Source of the DNA: Streptomyces sp. NBC_00273
GTDB lineage: Bacteria; Actinomycetota; Actinomycetes; Streptomycetales; Streptomycetaceae
Assembly (NCBI RefSeq): GCF_036178145.1
Contig: NZ_CP108067.1
Span: 930,001 to 994,000, forward strand
Direction of reading: 5' to 3'
Length of the DNA stretch: 64,000 nucleotides
Below the pieces are notes generated by a model that was given only the letters and a program-made list of their open reading frames with translations, was not told the origin of the DNA and searched no databases. The position numbers and the translations under genes were made by a program. This document shows positions 53,379 through 61,578 of the stretch, piece by piece. How positions within the stretch are numbered: position 1 is the first letter of the stretch; the number at the start of each line of letters is the position of its first letter.

Positions 53379-54278
53379 ATGCGTACGCGCCCCACTCTGA
53401 GCTGGACCCCCGCCGAGGACCTGCCGCCGGGCACCACGGATCCGGAGCCGGTCGCCGCCGCGCTGAGGACCGGCGGTGTGCTGGTACTGAGCGGGGCGGG
53501 CCTTTCCACCGAGTCGGGCATCCCCGACTACCGGGGCGAGGGCGGAAGCCTGCGCCGGCACACCCCGATGACCTACCAGGAATTCACCACGAGCACCCTC
53601 GCCCGGCGCCGCTACTGGGCACGCAGTCACCTGGGCTGGCGCACCTTCGGCCGTGCCCGGCCCAATGCCGGGCACCGGGCCGTGGCCGCGTTCGGGCGGC
53701 ACGGCCTGCTCTCGGCGGTGATCACCCAGAACGTCGACGGCCTGCACCAGGCCGCCGGCAGCAAGGACGTGGTGGAACTCCACGGAAGTCTGAACCGGGT
53801 CCTCTGCCTTTCCTGCGGCGCCTCCAGCATGCGCCGTGAGCTCGCCCGGCGGCTGGAAGAGGCCAATGCGGGCTTCGAGCCCGTGGCCGCCCGACTGAAT
53901 CCGGACGGTGACGCCGACCTCACCGACGAACAGGTCGGAGGCTTCACCGTCATGCCCTGCTCGGAGTGCGGCGGCATCCTCAAACCGGACGTGGTGTTCT
54001 TCGGCGAGACCGTTCCCCCGCGCCGGGTCGAGCGCTGCCGCGAACTGGTCGATGCGGCGACTTCACTCCTGGTCCTGGGGTCCTCACTGACGGTGATGTC
54101 CGGCCTCCGGTTCGTCCGCCAGGCAGCCCAGACGGGAAAACCCGTACTGATCGTCAACCGGGACCCGACCCGAGGCGACCGGCACGCCGCCACCCGCGTC
54201 GCGCTCCCCCTCGGCGCGACCCTCGCCTCCCTCGCCGACGGACTGGACATCCCCGTCGACGACCGTACGGCGGATTGA
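53379..54278 (+). CDS. Sirtuin-type NAD-dependent deacylase
   Basis: The 299-residue protein has the sirtuin fold: GAGLSTESGIPDYRG, TQNVDGLHQAAG with catalytic His in ELHGSLN, zinc cysteines CLSCGA and CSECGG, and GSSLTVMSG near the end. It likely deacetylates lysines in the cytoplasm using NAD. TACGCT lies six bases before the ATG and there is no ribosome site, so translation is probably leaderless. It is separated from katG by about 240 bases of non-coding DNA. Confidence 0.92.
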   Translation: MRTRPTLSWTPAEDLPPGTTDPEPVAAALRTGGVLVLSGAGLSTESGIPDYRGEGGSLRRHTPMTYQEFTTSTLARRRYWARSHLGWRTFGRARPNAGHRAVAAFGRHGLLSAVITQNVDGLHQAAGSKDVVELHGSLNRVLCLSCGASSMRRELARRLEEANAGFEPVAARLNPDGDADLTDEQVGGFTVMPCSECGGILKPDVVFFGETVPPRRVERCRELVDAATSLLVLGSSLTVMSGLRFVRQAAQTGKPVLIVNRDPTRGDRHAATRVALPLGATLASLADGLDIPVDDRTAD

Positions 54279-54281
54279 ATC

Positions 54282-54312
54282 GGGGCCCGGACCCGTCTCG
54301 GGTCCGGGCCCC
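54282..54312. terminator. Bidirectional hairpin terminator
   Basis: GGGGCCCGGACCC (54282-54294) pairs perfectly with 54300-54312 around GTCTC. It starts four bases after the sirtuin stop and precedes the convergent PRC-barrel gene stop. Confidence 0.85.
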
Positions 54313-54326
54313 TCCCGCATGGCGGT

Positions 54327-54695
54327 TCAGACGAACGGGCCGCCGAACGGGCCGGCGGGGCCGTAGTAGAGGGCCAGCTGCTCGCGGTAGCCCGCGTCAC
54401 CGAGGTGCTCGTCCCGGTGGAACTCCGGGGAGCCCTTGATCTGTTCCTTGGTGCGCTCCACGTGGATCGTCCGTTCCTCCGGGTCGACGGCGATCACGGT
54501 GCTGGCCGGGAGGAGCACTTCCTTGCCGAAGATCCACACCCCTGTATCGACGACCAGGTAGGCGTCACCGACCTCGTCGGAGTGCTTGTCGACCTTGCCG
54601 ATGCTTCCGTCGACCGCCTCGACCTCGTAGCCGGTGAGATCGGTCCCGGCCAGGTGGCCCGACGTCGACTTGTAACTCCACACATGTTCGGTCAC
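54327..54695 (-). CDS. PRC-barrel domain protein
   Basis: The 122-residue protein has a PRC-barrel: TGYEVEAVDGSIGKVDKHSD, DAYLVVDTG and EERTIHVERTKEQIKGSPEF. Such domains are seen in stress-linked proteins of actinomycetes and bind other proteins or RNA. GTG 54695 follows a GGAGGAG site with rather long spacing. The next gene (PoxB-like) reads in the same direction but after 138 bases. Confidence 0.85.
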   Translation of the reverse strand: MTEHVWSYKSTSGHLAGTDLTGYEVEAVDGSIGKVDKHSDEVGDAYLVVDTGVWIFGKEVLLPASTVIAVDPEERTIHVERTKEQIKGSPEFHRDEHLGDAGYREQLALYYGPAGPFGGPFV

Positions 54696-54833
54696 GTGAA
54701 AACAACTCCTCCGGTGTGAATGAAAGGATCAACCAACCTCTTGAACGGCGTCTGCCCCGGCTTCCCCGTTGTGCACGTACGAGATTGCCGCTCGCGGGAA
54801 CTTCGTGGGGGAGCCGGCGTCTCGCGGCGGCCG

Positions 54834-56561
54834 TCAGCCCTCGCGTCCCGGCAGCAGCTCCTTGGCCTTGGCCACGGCGAAACCCCAGCCCTGGGCCACC
54901 GTCGGTTTGCCGGGCACTGCCACTTCCTCCGGATTGGTGAGCACGTCCAGGAGGACCGGCCCCGGCGTCTCGAAGGCCCTGCGCACGCCCTCGTGGAGCT
55001 CGGCCGGGTCGGTCACCCGGATCCCCGTCAGGCCGAGGGCCGTGGCAACCGCAGCGAAATCGGGGTTGTCGAGTTCCGTTCCGAATTCGGGCAGGCCCGC
55101 CTGCTCCTGTTCCAGCTTGACCATGCCCAGGCGGCGGTTGTCGAAGACGACGAGCTTCACCGGCAGCCGGTACGTCTTGATGGTCATGAGGTCGCCGAGC
55201 AGCATGCTCAGCCCACCGTCCCCGCAGAGCGCGACGATCTGCCGGTCGGGCGCCCACAGCTGGGCGCCGAGGGCCTGGGGCATGGCGTTGGCCATCGAGC
55301 CGAGGTTGTAGGAGCCGATCAGGCGGCGGTCGCCGCGCATCGTGACGAAGCGGGAGAGCCAGACGGTGGCCATACCGGTGTCGGAGGTGAAGACGGCGTC
55401 GTCGTCGGCATAGGCGTCCACCGCTGCGGCCAACGTCTCCGGGCGGACGGCGTGCTCGCGGTTGTCCAGGGCGGCCCGCAGCTTCCCGGTCCAGCGGTGC
55501 TCGTGCGCGGGGTCGGCCAGCCGCTGCTGTCCCTCCTGCCAGCGGACGAAACGCTCGCGGGCGGCGTCGAGGTGCGCCCGGTCCGAGGCCGCCTTCAACA
55601 GCGGGAGCAGGGCCCGTAGCGTGGCGCCGACGTCACCGGCCAGGCCCACGTCCACGGGGGTGCGGCGGCCCAGGTGGTCCTCGCGGGAGTCGACCTGGAT
55701 CACCTTGGCGTCCTTCGGATACCACTCCCGGTAGGGGAAGTCGGTCCCCAGCATCAAGAGCACGTCCCCGCTGTCGAGCGCGTGGGAGGCGGCGGGGTTC
55801 CCGATGAGGCCGGTCTGGCCCACTTGGAACGCGTTGTCGTCCTCGAAGCCCTCCTTCGCCTTCAGCGTGAGCACCATGGGCGCCGCCAGCAGCTCGGCGG
55901 TCCGCAGGACCTCGGTACGGGCCTCGCGGGCGCCCTGGCCGACGAGGAGGGTCACCCGGGACGCTTCGTTCAGCAGCTCGGCGGCCCGTTCGAGGGCCGG
56001 GTCGTCGGGCCGGGTGACGGCCCGGTCGAGGGCGAACCGCGTGGGCCTGTCGTCGCTCAACTCCTGATCGCCCAGGTCGCCGGAGACGGTCAGGACGGCC
56101 ACTCCGCCCCGGGTCACGGCGGCGCGCACGGCCGATTCGAGCAGGCGCGGCATCTGGTCCGGGGAGGTGACGGTGGCCCGGTGGACGGCGACGTCGCGGA
56201 AGAGCAGGTCGTTGTCGACCTCCTGGAAGTAGTCGCTGCCGATCTCGGCGAGGGGTACCTGGCCGCAGATGGCCAGGACGGGCGTACGGCTCTTCGCGGC
56301 GTCGTAGAGGCCGTTGAGCAAGTGCACGGAGCCGGGTCCGACCGTGCCCATGCACACCCCGAGGGTCCCGGAGAGCTGGGACTGCGCCGAGGCGGCGAAG
56401 GCCGCGGCCTCCTCGTGCCGGCAGCCGACCCAGTGCAGGCCGGCGGATGTGCGGATGGCGTCGGTCAGCGGGTTCAAGGCGTCTCCGACGACGCCGAAGA
56501 CGTGCTGGACGCCGAGTTCCTCGAGTGCGTCGACGATGACGTGGGCGACGGTACGTGCCAC
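54834..56561 (-). CDS. poxB: Thiamine-pyrophosphate enzyme, pyruvate oxidase/dehydrogenase type
   Basis: The 575-residue protein has the three-domain TPP layout: CRHEEAAAFAASAQ with the catalytic Glu, a central FAD/nucleotide-binding domain (GGVAVLTVSGDLGDQELSDD onward), and the C-terminal TPP motif GDGGLSMLLGDLMTIK-N. QLSGTLGVCMGTVGPGSVHL is close to PoxB and acetolactate-synthase-like proteins. It may convert pyruvate to acetate and CO2 with a quinone or oxygen acceptor; acetolactate synthase is less likely because no small subunit is near. It lies 23 bases after the glutamate-synthase-like gene, so the two are probably an operon. Confidence 0.88.
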   Translation of the reverse strand: MARTVAHVIVDALEELGVQHVFGVVGDALNPLTDAIRTSAGLHWVGCRHEEAAAFAASAQSQLSGTLGVCMGTVGPGSVHLLNGLYDAAKSRTPVLAICGQVPLAEIGSDYFQEVDNDLLFRDVAVHRATVTSPDQMPRLLESAVRAAVTRGGVAVLTVSGDLGDQELSDDRPTRFALDRAVTRPDDPALERAAELLNEASRVTLLVGQGAREARTEVLRTAELLAAPMVLTLKAKEGFEDDNAFQVGQTGLIGNPAASHALDSGDVLLMLGTDFPYREWYPKDAKVIQVDSREDHLGRRTPVDVGLAGDVGATLRALLPLLKAASDRAHLDAARERFVRWQEGQQRLADPAHEHRWTGKLRAALDNREHAVRPETLAAAVDAYADDDAVFTSDTGMATVWLSRFVTMRGDRRLIGSYNLGSMANAMPQALGAQLWAPDRQIVALCGDGGLSMLLGDLMTIKTYRLPVKLVVFDNRRLGMVKLEQEQAGLPEFGTELDNPDFAAVATALGLTGIRVTDPAELHEGVRRAFETPGPVLLDVLTNPEEVAVPGKPTVAQGWGFAVAKAKELLPGREG

Positions 56562-56584
56562 GGGACTGCCCTTCGTTTGCCGGT

Positions 56585-58189
56585 TCAGCGGCCGGTTCGG
56601 CGGGTGAAGTGGGTGAAGCGGCCGGGGTCGGCCGCCTTCCAGTCGGCTGCCCAGCTTTCGGGCGGCGATGCGAGCAGTTCTCCGGGGGCGAGCCAGGCGT
56701 AGAGCTCGGCGTACGAGCGGACGGCGTGCGGGTCCACCCGCTGGAGCAGCATGTGGGGGCGCAGCCCGCGCGCGTCGTCGACGCCCATGGCCGCCATGAT
56801 CTGCAGTGCGCTCTTGACGGTCGCCTCCTGGTAGCGCCGTACGCGCTGCGCCTTGTCATCGACGTCCAGGGCCCGGGCGCGCCGCTCGTCCTGGGTGGCG
56901 ACCCCGACGGGGCACGTGTTGGTATGGCAGCGCTGGGCCTGGATGCAGCCGATCGCGAACATCATGGCGCGGGCCGAGTTGGTGTAGTCGGCGCCTTGGA
57001 CCAGGCGTTTGACGAGGTCACTGCCGGTGGCGACCTTTCCGGAGGCTCCGATCCGGATGCGGTCGCGCAGCCCGGAACCGACGAGGGCGTTGTGGACGGT
57101 CATCAGGCCGTCGCCGAGCGGCAGGCCCACGTGGTCGGCAAACTCCAGGGGCGCCGCGCCCGTGCCGCCCTCCGCCCCGTCGACGACGATGAAGTCGGGG
57201 GTGACGTCCGCCTCCCGCATGGCCTTGCACACGGCGAGGAACTCTCGGCGCGAGCCGACGCACAGCTTGAACCCCACGGGCTTGCCGCCGGCGAGCTCCC
57301 GCATGCGGGCCAGGAAGCGCACCAGCTCGCGCGGGGTGGAGTACACGCGGTGGAACGGCGGCGAGACGACGGTCTCCCCCTGCGGCACACCGCGCACCCA
57401 CGCGATCTCCGCATTCACCTTGGCACCGGGCAGGACTCCGCCGATGCCCGGCTTGGCACCCTGACTGATCTTCAGCGACACGCACCTGACCTGTGGGTGT
57501 GCTGCTTTTTCGGCGAACTGCCGCTCGTCGAAGCCCCCGTCGTCGGTACGGCACCCGAAGTATCCGGTGCCGATCTCCCACACGAGGTCTCCGCCAGGGC
57601 GCAGGTGATACGCGGACACGCCGCCTTCGCCGGTGTCGTGGGCGAAACCGCCGAGCTGTGCACCGGTGTTGAGGGCGAGGACGGCGTTGGCGGACAGGGA
57701 GCCGAAACTCATCGCCGAAACGTTGAGCAGGGCCATGTCGTACGGCTCGGTGCAGTCGGGTCCACCGACCCGGACCCGGGGCGGATCCGCCCGTACCGGG
57801 TGCGGGGCCATGGACGGGGTGAGGTATTCGCTGCCCGGGCGGTGGAGATCTCGCTCGGTGCCGAACGGCTCCTCCGCGTCAGTGCCCTTGGCCCGCTCGT
57901 AGACGATGCTGCGGGTGTCCCGGTCGAAGGGGCTTCCGTCGATGTTCCGCTCGATGAAGTACTGCTGGATCTCCGGCCGCAGCGCCTCCAGGGCGAACCG
58001 CAGGTGACCGAGCACGGGGTAGTTCCGCAGGAGGGAATGGCGGCGTTGCGAGAGGTCGTACGAGGCGACGAGGACGAGCAGCAGCAACGGAACGGCCACG
58101 GCCCACCACCAGGACGAGAGGAGGACGGCGGCGACCGCGGCGAGCACCGCTGCGGCGCCGGGCAGGATCAGGGTGAGTACCTTCAGCAT
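56585..58189 (-). CDS. FMN-binding glutamate-synthase-like protein, membrane-anchored
   Basis: The 534-residue protein has one or two N-terminal membrane segments (LTLILPGAAAVLAAVAAVLL, WWWAVAVPLLLLVLV) and the GltS FMN/substrate domain: SMAPHPV, MSFGSLSANAV, PDFIVVDGAEGGTGAAPLEF and the cluster region RCHTNTCPVGVATQDE. It lacks the amidotransferase and the large alpha-subunit parts of true GltB, so it is one of the short GltB-like oxidoreductases with unknown substrate. ATG 58189 is the third candidate start, just before the membrane segments. It is cotranscribed with the PoxB-like gene. Confidence 0.88.
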   Translation of the reverse strand: MLKVLTLILPGAAAVLAAVAAVLLSSWWWAVAVPLLLLVLVASYDLSQRRHSLLRNYPVLGHLRFALEALRPEIQQYFIERNIDGSPFDRDTRSIVYERAKGTDAEEPFGTERDLHRPGSEYLTPSMAPHPVRADPPRVRVGGPDCTEPYDMALLNVSAMSFGSLSANAVLALNTGAQLGGFAHDTGEGGVSAYHLRPGGDLVWEIGTGYFGCRTDDGGFDERQFAEKAAHPQVRCVSLKISQGAKPGIGGVLPGAKVNAEIAWVRGVPQGETVVSPPFHRVYSTPRELVRFLARMRELAGGKPVGFKLCVGSRREFLAVCKAMREADVTPDFIVVDGAEGGTGAAPLEFADHVGLPLGDGLMTVHNALVGSGLRDRIRIGASGKVATGSDLVKRLVQGADYTNSARAMMFAIGCIQAQRCHTNTCPVGVATQDERRARALDVDDKAQRVRRYQEATVKSALQIMAAMGVDDARGLRPHMLLQRVDPHAVRSYAELYAWLAPGELLASPPESWAADWKAADPGRFTHFTRRTGR

Positions 58190-58606
58190 GCCCCGCTTGT
58201 GTCCCGACGACCGCGGGCCAAGCATTCCCGGGGGGCCTGGGGTGCGGGGGAGGCTCGATTCAGCCCGCCTCGTAGGAGCCCGGCCGCGTGCTGGCGGGGG
58301 GGATGCCAGCACGCGGCCCGGGTCCGCCGGGGAGTCCGCGCCGCTCACCGTCGCGGACTCCCGTGACCAGGCTTATGACCGGTCTCCGTCGACCCAAACG
58401 GTTGGAGCACACCCTTGCGCGGAGCGAGCCGGCGCTCCCGCACACGGGGGCGTGGAAGCGCGGTCTCCGGGCAGGCGCGCCGTCGACGCAGATCCCTCCG
58501 GATCCGGGACCACGGGGAGGGAGGCGCGGAAGGCCCGCAGCGTCTGGGCCTACCGCGTCGGTCGGCGTCGACTACCTCGCTGCCCCGCACACGGCCCGGC
58601 ACGCGG
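58190..58606. other. Intergenic region upstream of the GltB-like gene
   Basis: These 417 bases contain no gene that can be supported. The first part should hold the GltB-like/PoxB operon promoter, but no clear box was found. A strong hairpin lies at 58282-58318. Confidence 0.5.
58282..58318. terminator. 14-bp hairpin
   Basis: GGCCGCGTGCTGGC (58282-58295) pairs perfectly with 58305-58318 around a 9-base G-rich loop. It lies about 290 bases downstream of the SixA gene on the minus strand and 93 bases upstream of the GltB-like start, so it may end the SixA transcript or act in the leader. Confidence 0.55.
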
Positions 58607-59191
58607 TCATTCCTCAGGCGGATCCTGGTGGGCGGGTGCCCAGAAGGCAGTCAGGTGACCACTGCGGCCGTCGCCCGGGGTCAGGTCCTCCCACCCGCCT
58701 GGAAGGTCCACCACCACGACACCCGACGTCGGGAGCTCCTCCCTGAGCCGTTCCAGCAGCTCCGGCGGGCCGCTCCCGCACAGCGACGTGGCCAGCTCGT
58801 GGATGCCCGTGTTGTGGCCGACCAGCATCACGTGGCTCAGCCCCGCTCCCCGCTCCGCCAGTACGGTGGCCAAGGCGTCCGGGGCCGCATCGTAGACCTC
58901 GTCGTCGTAGACGGCGGGCGGCACGTCCGGCAGGGCAGGGGCGATCAGCTCCCACGTCTCCCGCGTCCTTCGGGCCGGGGAACACAACACCAGATGGAAC
59001 GCGAAGCCCGATGCGGCAAGCCAACGGCCCGTCTCGGCCGCTTCAGCTCGTCCGCGGTCGCTCAGGGAGCGTTCGAAGTCCTCGGCCACGTGCTTGGGCA
59101 CGGCCTTCGCGTGGCGGACCAGCAGCAATCGGCAGGGGGACGCCGAGTCGGAGGACGAGGACGTCGCGTGTGGCGCGGCACCGGGGGACAT
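58607..59191 (-). CDS. SixA-type histidine phosphatase
   Basis: The 194-residue protein has the histidine phosphatase signature LLLVRHAKAVP at the N-terminus and the second His in MLVGHNTGIHEL, with CSPARRTRETWE between, as in SixA. SixA dephosphorylates phosphohistidine in phosphotransfer proteins; the bacterial target here is unknown. ATG 59191 is chosen because GGAGGTGA lies just upstream; the earlier start at 59206 lies before it. Confidence 0.85.
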   Translation of the reverse strand: MSPGAAPHATSSSSDSASPCRLLLVRHAKAVPKHVAEDFERSLSDRGRAEAAETGRWLAASGFAFHLVLCSPARRTRETWELIAPALPDVPPAVYDDEVYDAAPDALATVLAERGAGLSHVMLVGHNTGIHELATSLCGSGPPELLERLREELPTSGVVVVDLPGGWEDLTPGDGRSGHLTAFWAPAHQDPPEE

Positions 59192-59602
59192 GATGCTCAC
59201 CTCCACTGCGGGACGAGGTGCACGACCGCGTGCCCGTCCTCGTTAGCCCGCGCGGGCCCGGAGCCGGCGCTCGACTCGCCCGGCGGAGTCTCGCCCGGGA
59301 GTACGCCGCCGCCGTACGGTCGAGGCGTGTTGCATGGTCCCGGGTCCGGAGCACATGCGAACATGACTGCCTCCTCGCCTGGAAGGCCGGGCCCGCCCTT
59401 CCAGCAGGTCGGCCGGAGCTATCCGGCGCCTACCCGCCGCCCGGCGGTTCAGTCCTCGCGGCCGCCCGTCCAGCCCCGGATCCGAGGCGGCCCCGGCCAC
59501 CTACGGAGAGGGCGTCACCGGGTGCGGTTGATTCCAACCGGTGCCCATGACGGATCCGCTCCGCCGAGGGTTCGGACGGGACCGTCCACCCCGGGCGCGG
59601 GG
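59192..59602. other. Non-coding or decayed stretch
   Basis: Nothing in about 410 bases supports a gene. It contains the promoter and ribosome site of the SixA gene at the left and runs into a Clp_N remnant at the right. Confidence 0.45.
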
Positions 59603-59788
59603 CCCAGCGCCGAGGGCGCGAAGAAGGTGCTGGAGCAGTCGCTGCGCATCGCGCTGGGCCGCAAGGACAACCACATCGACACCCTGCACCTGCTGCTGGC
59701 CCTGATCTCCCGCCCCGGCACCGTCTCCGAGGTCCTGTCGGACCACGGCGTCACCTACGGCACGGCCGAAACCACCCTGGCAGCCTGA
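59603..59788 (+). pseudogene. Clp N-terminal-domain fragment
   Basis: The frame contains AEGAKKVLEQSLRIALGRKD, then NHIDTLHLLLALISRPGTVS and EVLSDHGVTYGTAETTLAA with a stop. This is one Clp_N repeat (K-x-E-x-S-x-x-x-A and T-x-H-L-L-L-A-L) of the sort found in ClpC or short Clp_N proteins. No start or second half is present, so it is a fragment. Confidence 0.55.
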
Positions 59789-59805
59789 CCACCCCGGCGG
59801 TAGCT

Positions 59806-59895
59806 GGGGAAGCTCCAGGGGCGCAGCCCCGCACTTTCAGCCCCGCCGGCGATTGAGGCGCGGGGTCCGCGGCGGCGCCCCGGCAGCGGGGCCGC
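59806..59895. repeat. Dispersed Streptomyces intergenic repeat (imperfect palindrome)
   Basis: The stretch contains CAGCCCCGCCGGCGATTGAG followed by GCGCGGGG, flanked by GGGGCGC (59818-59824) and GCGCCCC (59875-59881). I recall this phrase recurring between many genes in Streptomyces genomes. No second copy was seen in this window, so the repeat claim rests on memory. Confidence 0.5.
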
Positions 59896-60349
59896 GGGCG
59901 GGCTACGGCCTGGCCCCGAACGTGGTTCCCAGCCGGCCGCAGGCCGCCTTCAGGTGCCCGCGGGCCTCGGCCACCCGGGCCGCGGTCGCCCCGCGGTCCC
60001 GCGCCACGTCGCGGACCTCGTCGCGGAACCGGTCCAGCAGCCGGTCCAGGTCTCGGGCCGGGTCGCCGGTGGGCACCAGGTCGGCGGCCCCCAGTCCCCG
60101 TCCGCCGCCGCACGGGCCGCCGCGTCCCCGGAAGTACTGGTGTGCCGCGCGGCCCCGGCGACGCTCATCACCAGTCGCAAGCCCGACGACCTGGACGTCT
60201 TCTGCACCACGCTCGTGAAGGAGTTCACCCTCGTGGCGAGGGCGTGACGGGGCGGTGCCCGTCCTGGAGCGGGGGTGCGGTTCCGCCGGCCCGAGGGCGG
60301 TGAGCGCGCCGCCAGGGAAATGGCTTCGCCGTTGAAACCTTGTACCGGC
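59896..60349. other. Region of remnants before the barstar-domain gene
   Basis: A minus-strand frame ending at 59903 reads DPARDLDRLLDRFRDEVRDV, a helical fragment of unknown origin. A plus-strand fragment at about 60141-60247 is described separately. No intact gene is visible. Confidence 0.4.
60141..60247 (+). pseudogene. Possible C-terminal fragment of a PIN-domain toxin
   Basis: The plus-strand frame ends with ATLITSRKPDDLDVFCTTLV, then KEFTLVARA and a stop. The TLITS-x-PDDL phrase resembles the last strand and helix of VapC-like PIN domains. The fragment has no start and is short, so this is tentative. Confidence 0.3.
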
Positions 60350-61444
60350 ATGATTCCCAGCGTGCATGAGGAAGAAGACCATCGCGGGCGAACGCGGTAC
60401 ACGCTGACCGAGACGGAGCACGGGCGCGCCTGGGGCGTCTGCTCCGTGGCGGAAGGGCTGTTCGGAGAGCCTCAGCGCGGGATCTACGAACTGTTCGGCT
60501 GGGTTCCACAAGCAGAGATGGGCGGCTGGGTCGGCAACCGACTGTGGCTGGTGCCGGACGATGAGGCGCTCGACCCCTGGTTGCTGGAGGACGCGGAAAG
60601 CCCTGGGCGGCCCCGTGGGACGGACAGTCTCGTGCTCACCGGCCTGGATGACTACGAAGGTCCGCCCGAGGGACACAGCGGCCGCGTTCGAGTGCATGAC
60701 GGGCGCCGATGGCTGGGCTCCTGCCGGGAGTTCGTCCGTGTCCTGCCGCACGAGCAGCCGGCACCCCCGCTCGTCCTGCGTGGGCTCGCCGAGGCCGATC
60801 TGCTGCGAGCGGCACTGGCGAAGGGCACCCGGCGAGCCCTGGACCTGGAGCAGGCCGCCCTTGAGGTACGAGACGATCGAGGTGAGCTGCTCACCGAACG
60901 CCTGCTCTGGGCCAGGGTCAATGCTTGGCGCCCCTCTTCGTACGGGACGGATCTGATCGATCTGGAGCTCGACGGAGGGCTCTTCACGCCCGTTCCCGAA
61001 CACGCCCGGCCCATCTGGGAGCGGTGGCTCGTCGGGCCGCCCGACACGGCAGCTGCCTGGGCCGGTCTTGATACCCGGCGCCGCTGGGCCTGGCACGATC
61101 TCGTCCGAGAACGAGCCGCCTACCGTGCCCCCCGTGACCGGCCGTCCGGTCACGCCTACGAACTCGATGGTCGGCACGTCACCGATGAACCGGGCCTCTA
61201 CCTGGCGCTCGGCGAGGCGGTGAACGGGCCGGGTGGCTACTTCGGCGGCTGCCTTTCCGCCCTCGACGACTGCCTGGGTGGCACCTTCGGCTACACCGCC
61301 CCCGCAACTCTGCTCTGGCAGGACGCTGCAACCGCACGCGAGCACTTGTCCCAGACCCTGTCACCGGACGGCCAGCCCTACGACCTGTTCGGTGTGGTCC
61401 TCGATCTCCTGGCCGAGGGCGGCATGCACGTCACCCTGGCGTGA
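60350..61444 (+). CDS. Protein with C-terminal barstar-like domain
   Basis: The 364-residue protein has an N-terminal part without a recognised family (RTRYTLTETEHGRAWGVCSV) and a C-terminal barstar-type domain: HAYELDGRHVTDEPGLYLAL, GGYFGGCLSALDDCLGGTFG and PATLLWQDAATAREHLSQTL. Barstar domains bind RNases, so this may be an immunity protein to a toxin encoded elsewhere. No toxin is adjacent. The start is uncertain: ATG 60350 has no clear ribosome site, and an in-frame ATG at 60320 is possible. Confidence 0.75.
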   Translation: MIPSVHEEEDHRGRTRYTLTETEHGRAWGVCSVAEGLFGEPQRGIYELFGWVPQAEMGGWVGNRLWLVPDDEALDPWLLEDAESPGRPRGTDSLVLTGLDDYEGPPEGHSGRVRVHDGRRWLGSCREFVRVLPHEQPAPPLVLRGLAEADLLRAALAKGTRRALDLEQAALEVRDDRGELLTERLLWARVNAWRPSSYGTDLIDLELDGGLFTPVPEHARPIWERWLVGPPDTAAAWAGLDTRRRWAWHDLVRERAAYRAPRDRPSGHAYELDGRHVTDEPGLYLALGEAVNGPGGYFGGCLSALDDCLGGTFGYTAPATLLWQDAATAREHLSQTLSPDGQPYDLFGVVLDLLAEGGMHVTLA

Positions 61445-61578
61445 CCCATGGTCCGCCCGCAGGGCATCGACCATGCCCGGGCTGCTCCCCACCCCTTGTG
61501 CGCCGGGTCAACTACGGCGATGCCGTGCGGTCCGTCTTCCATCGGGCGGACTTCCCGGAGGGCCCGCTCAAGGAGCTG

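Noticed and set aside
54834..58189. PoxB-like and GltB-like genes considered as acetolactate synthase and full glutamate synthase
   Set aside because: There is no acetolactate synthase small subunit, and the GltB-like protein lacks the amidotransferase half and the full-length GltB size.
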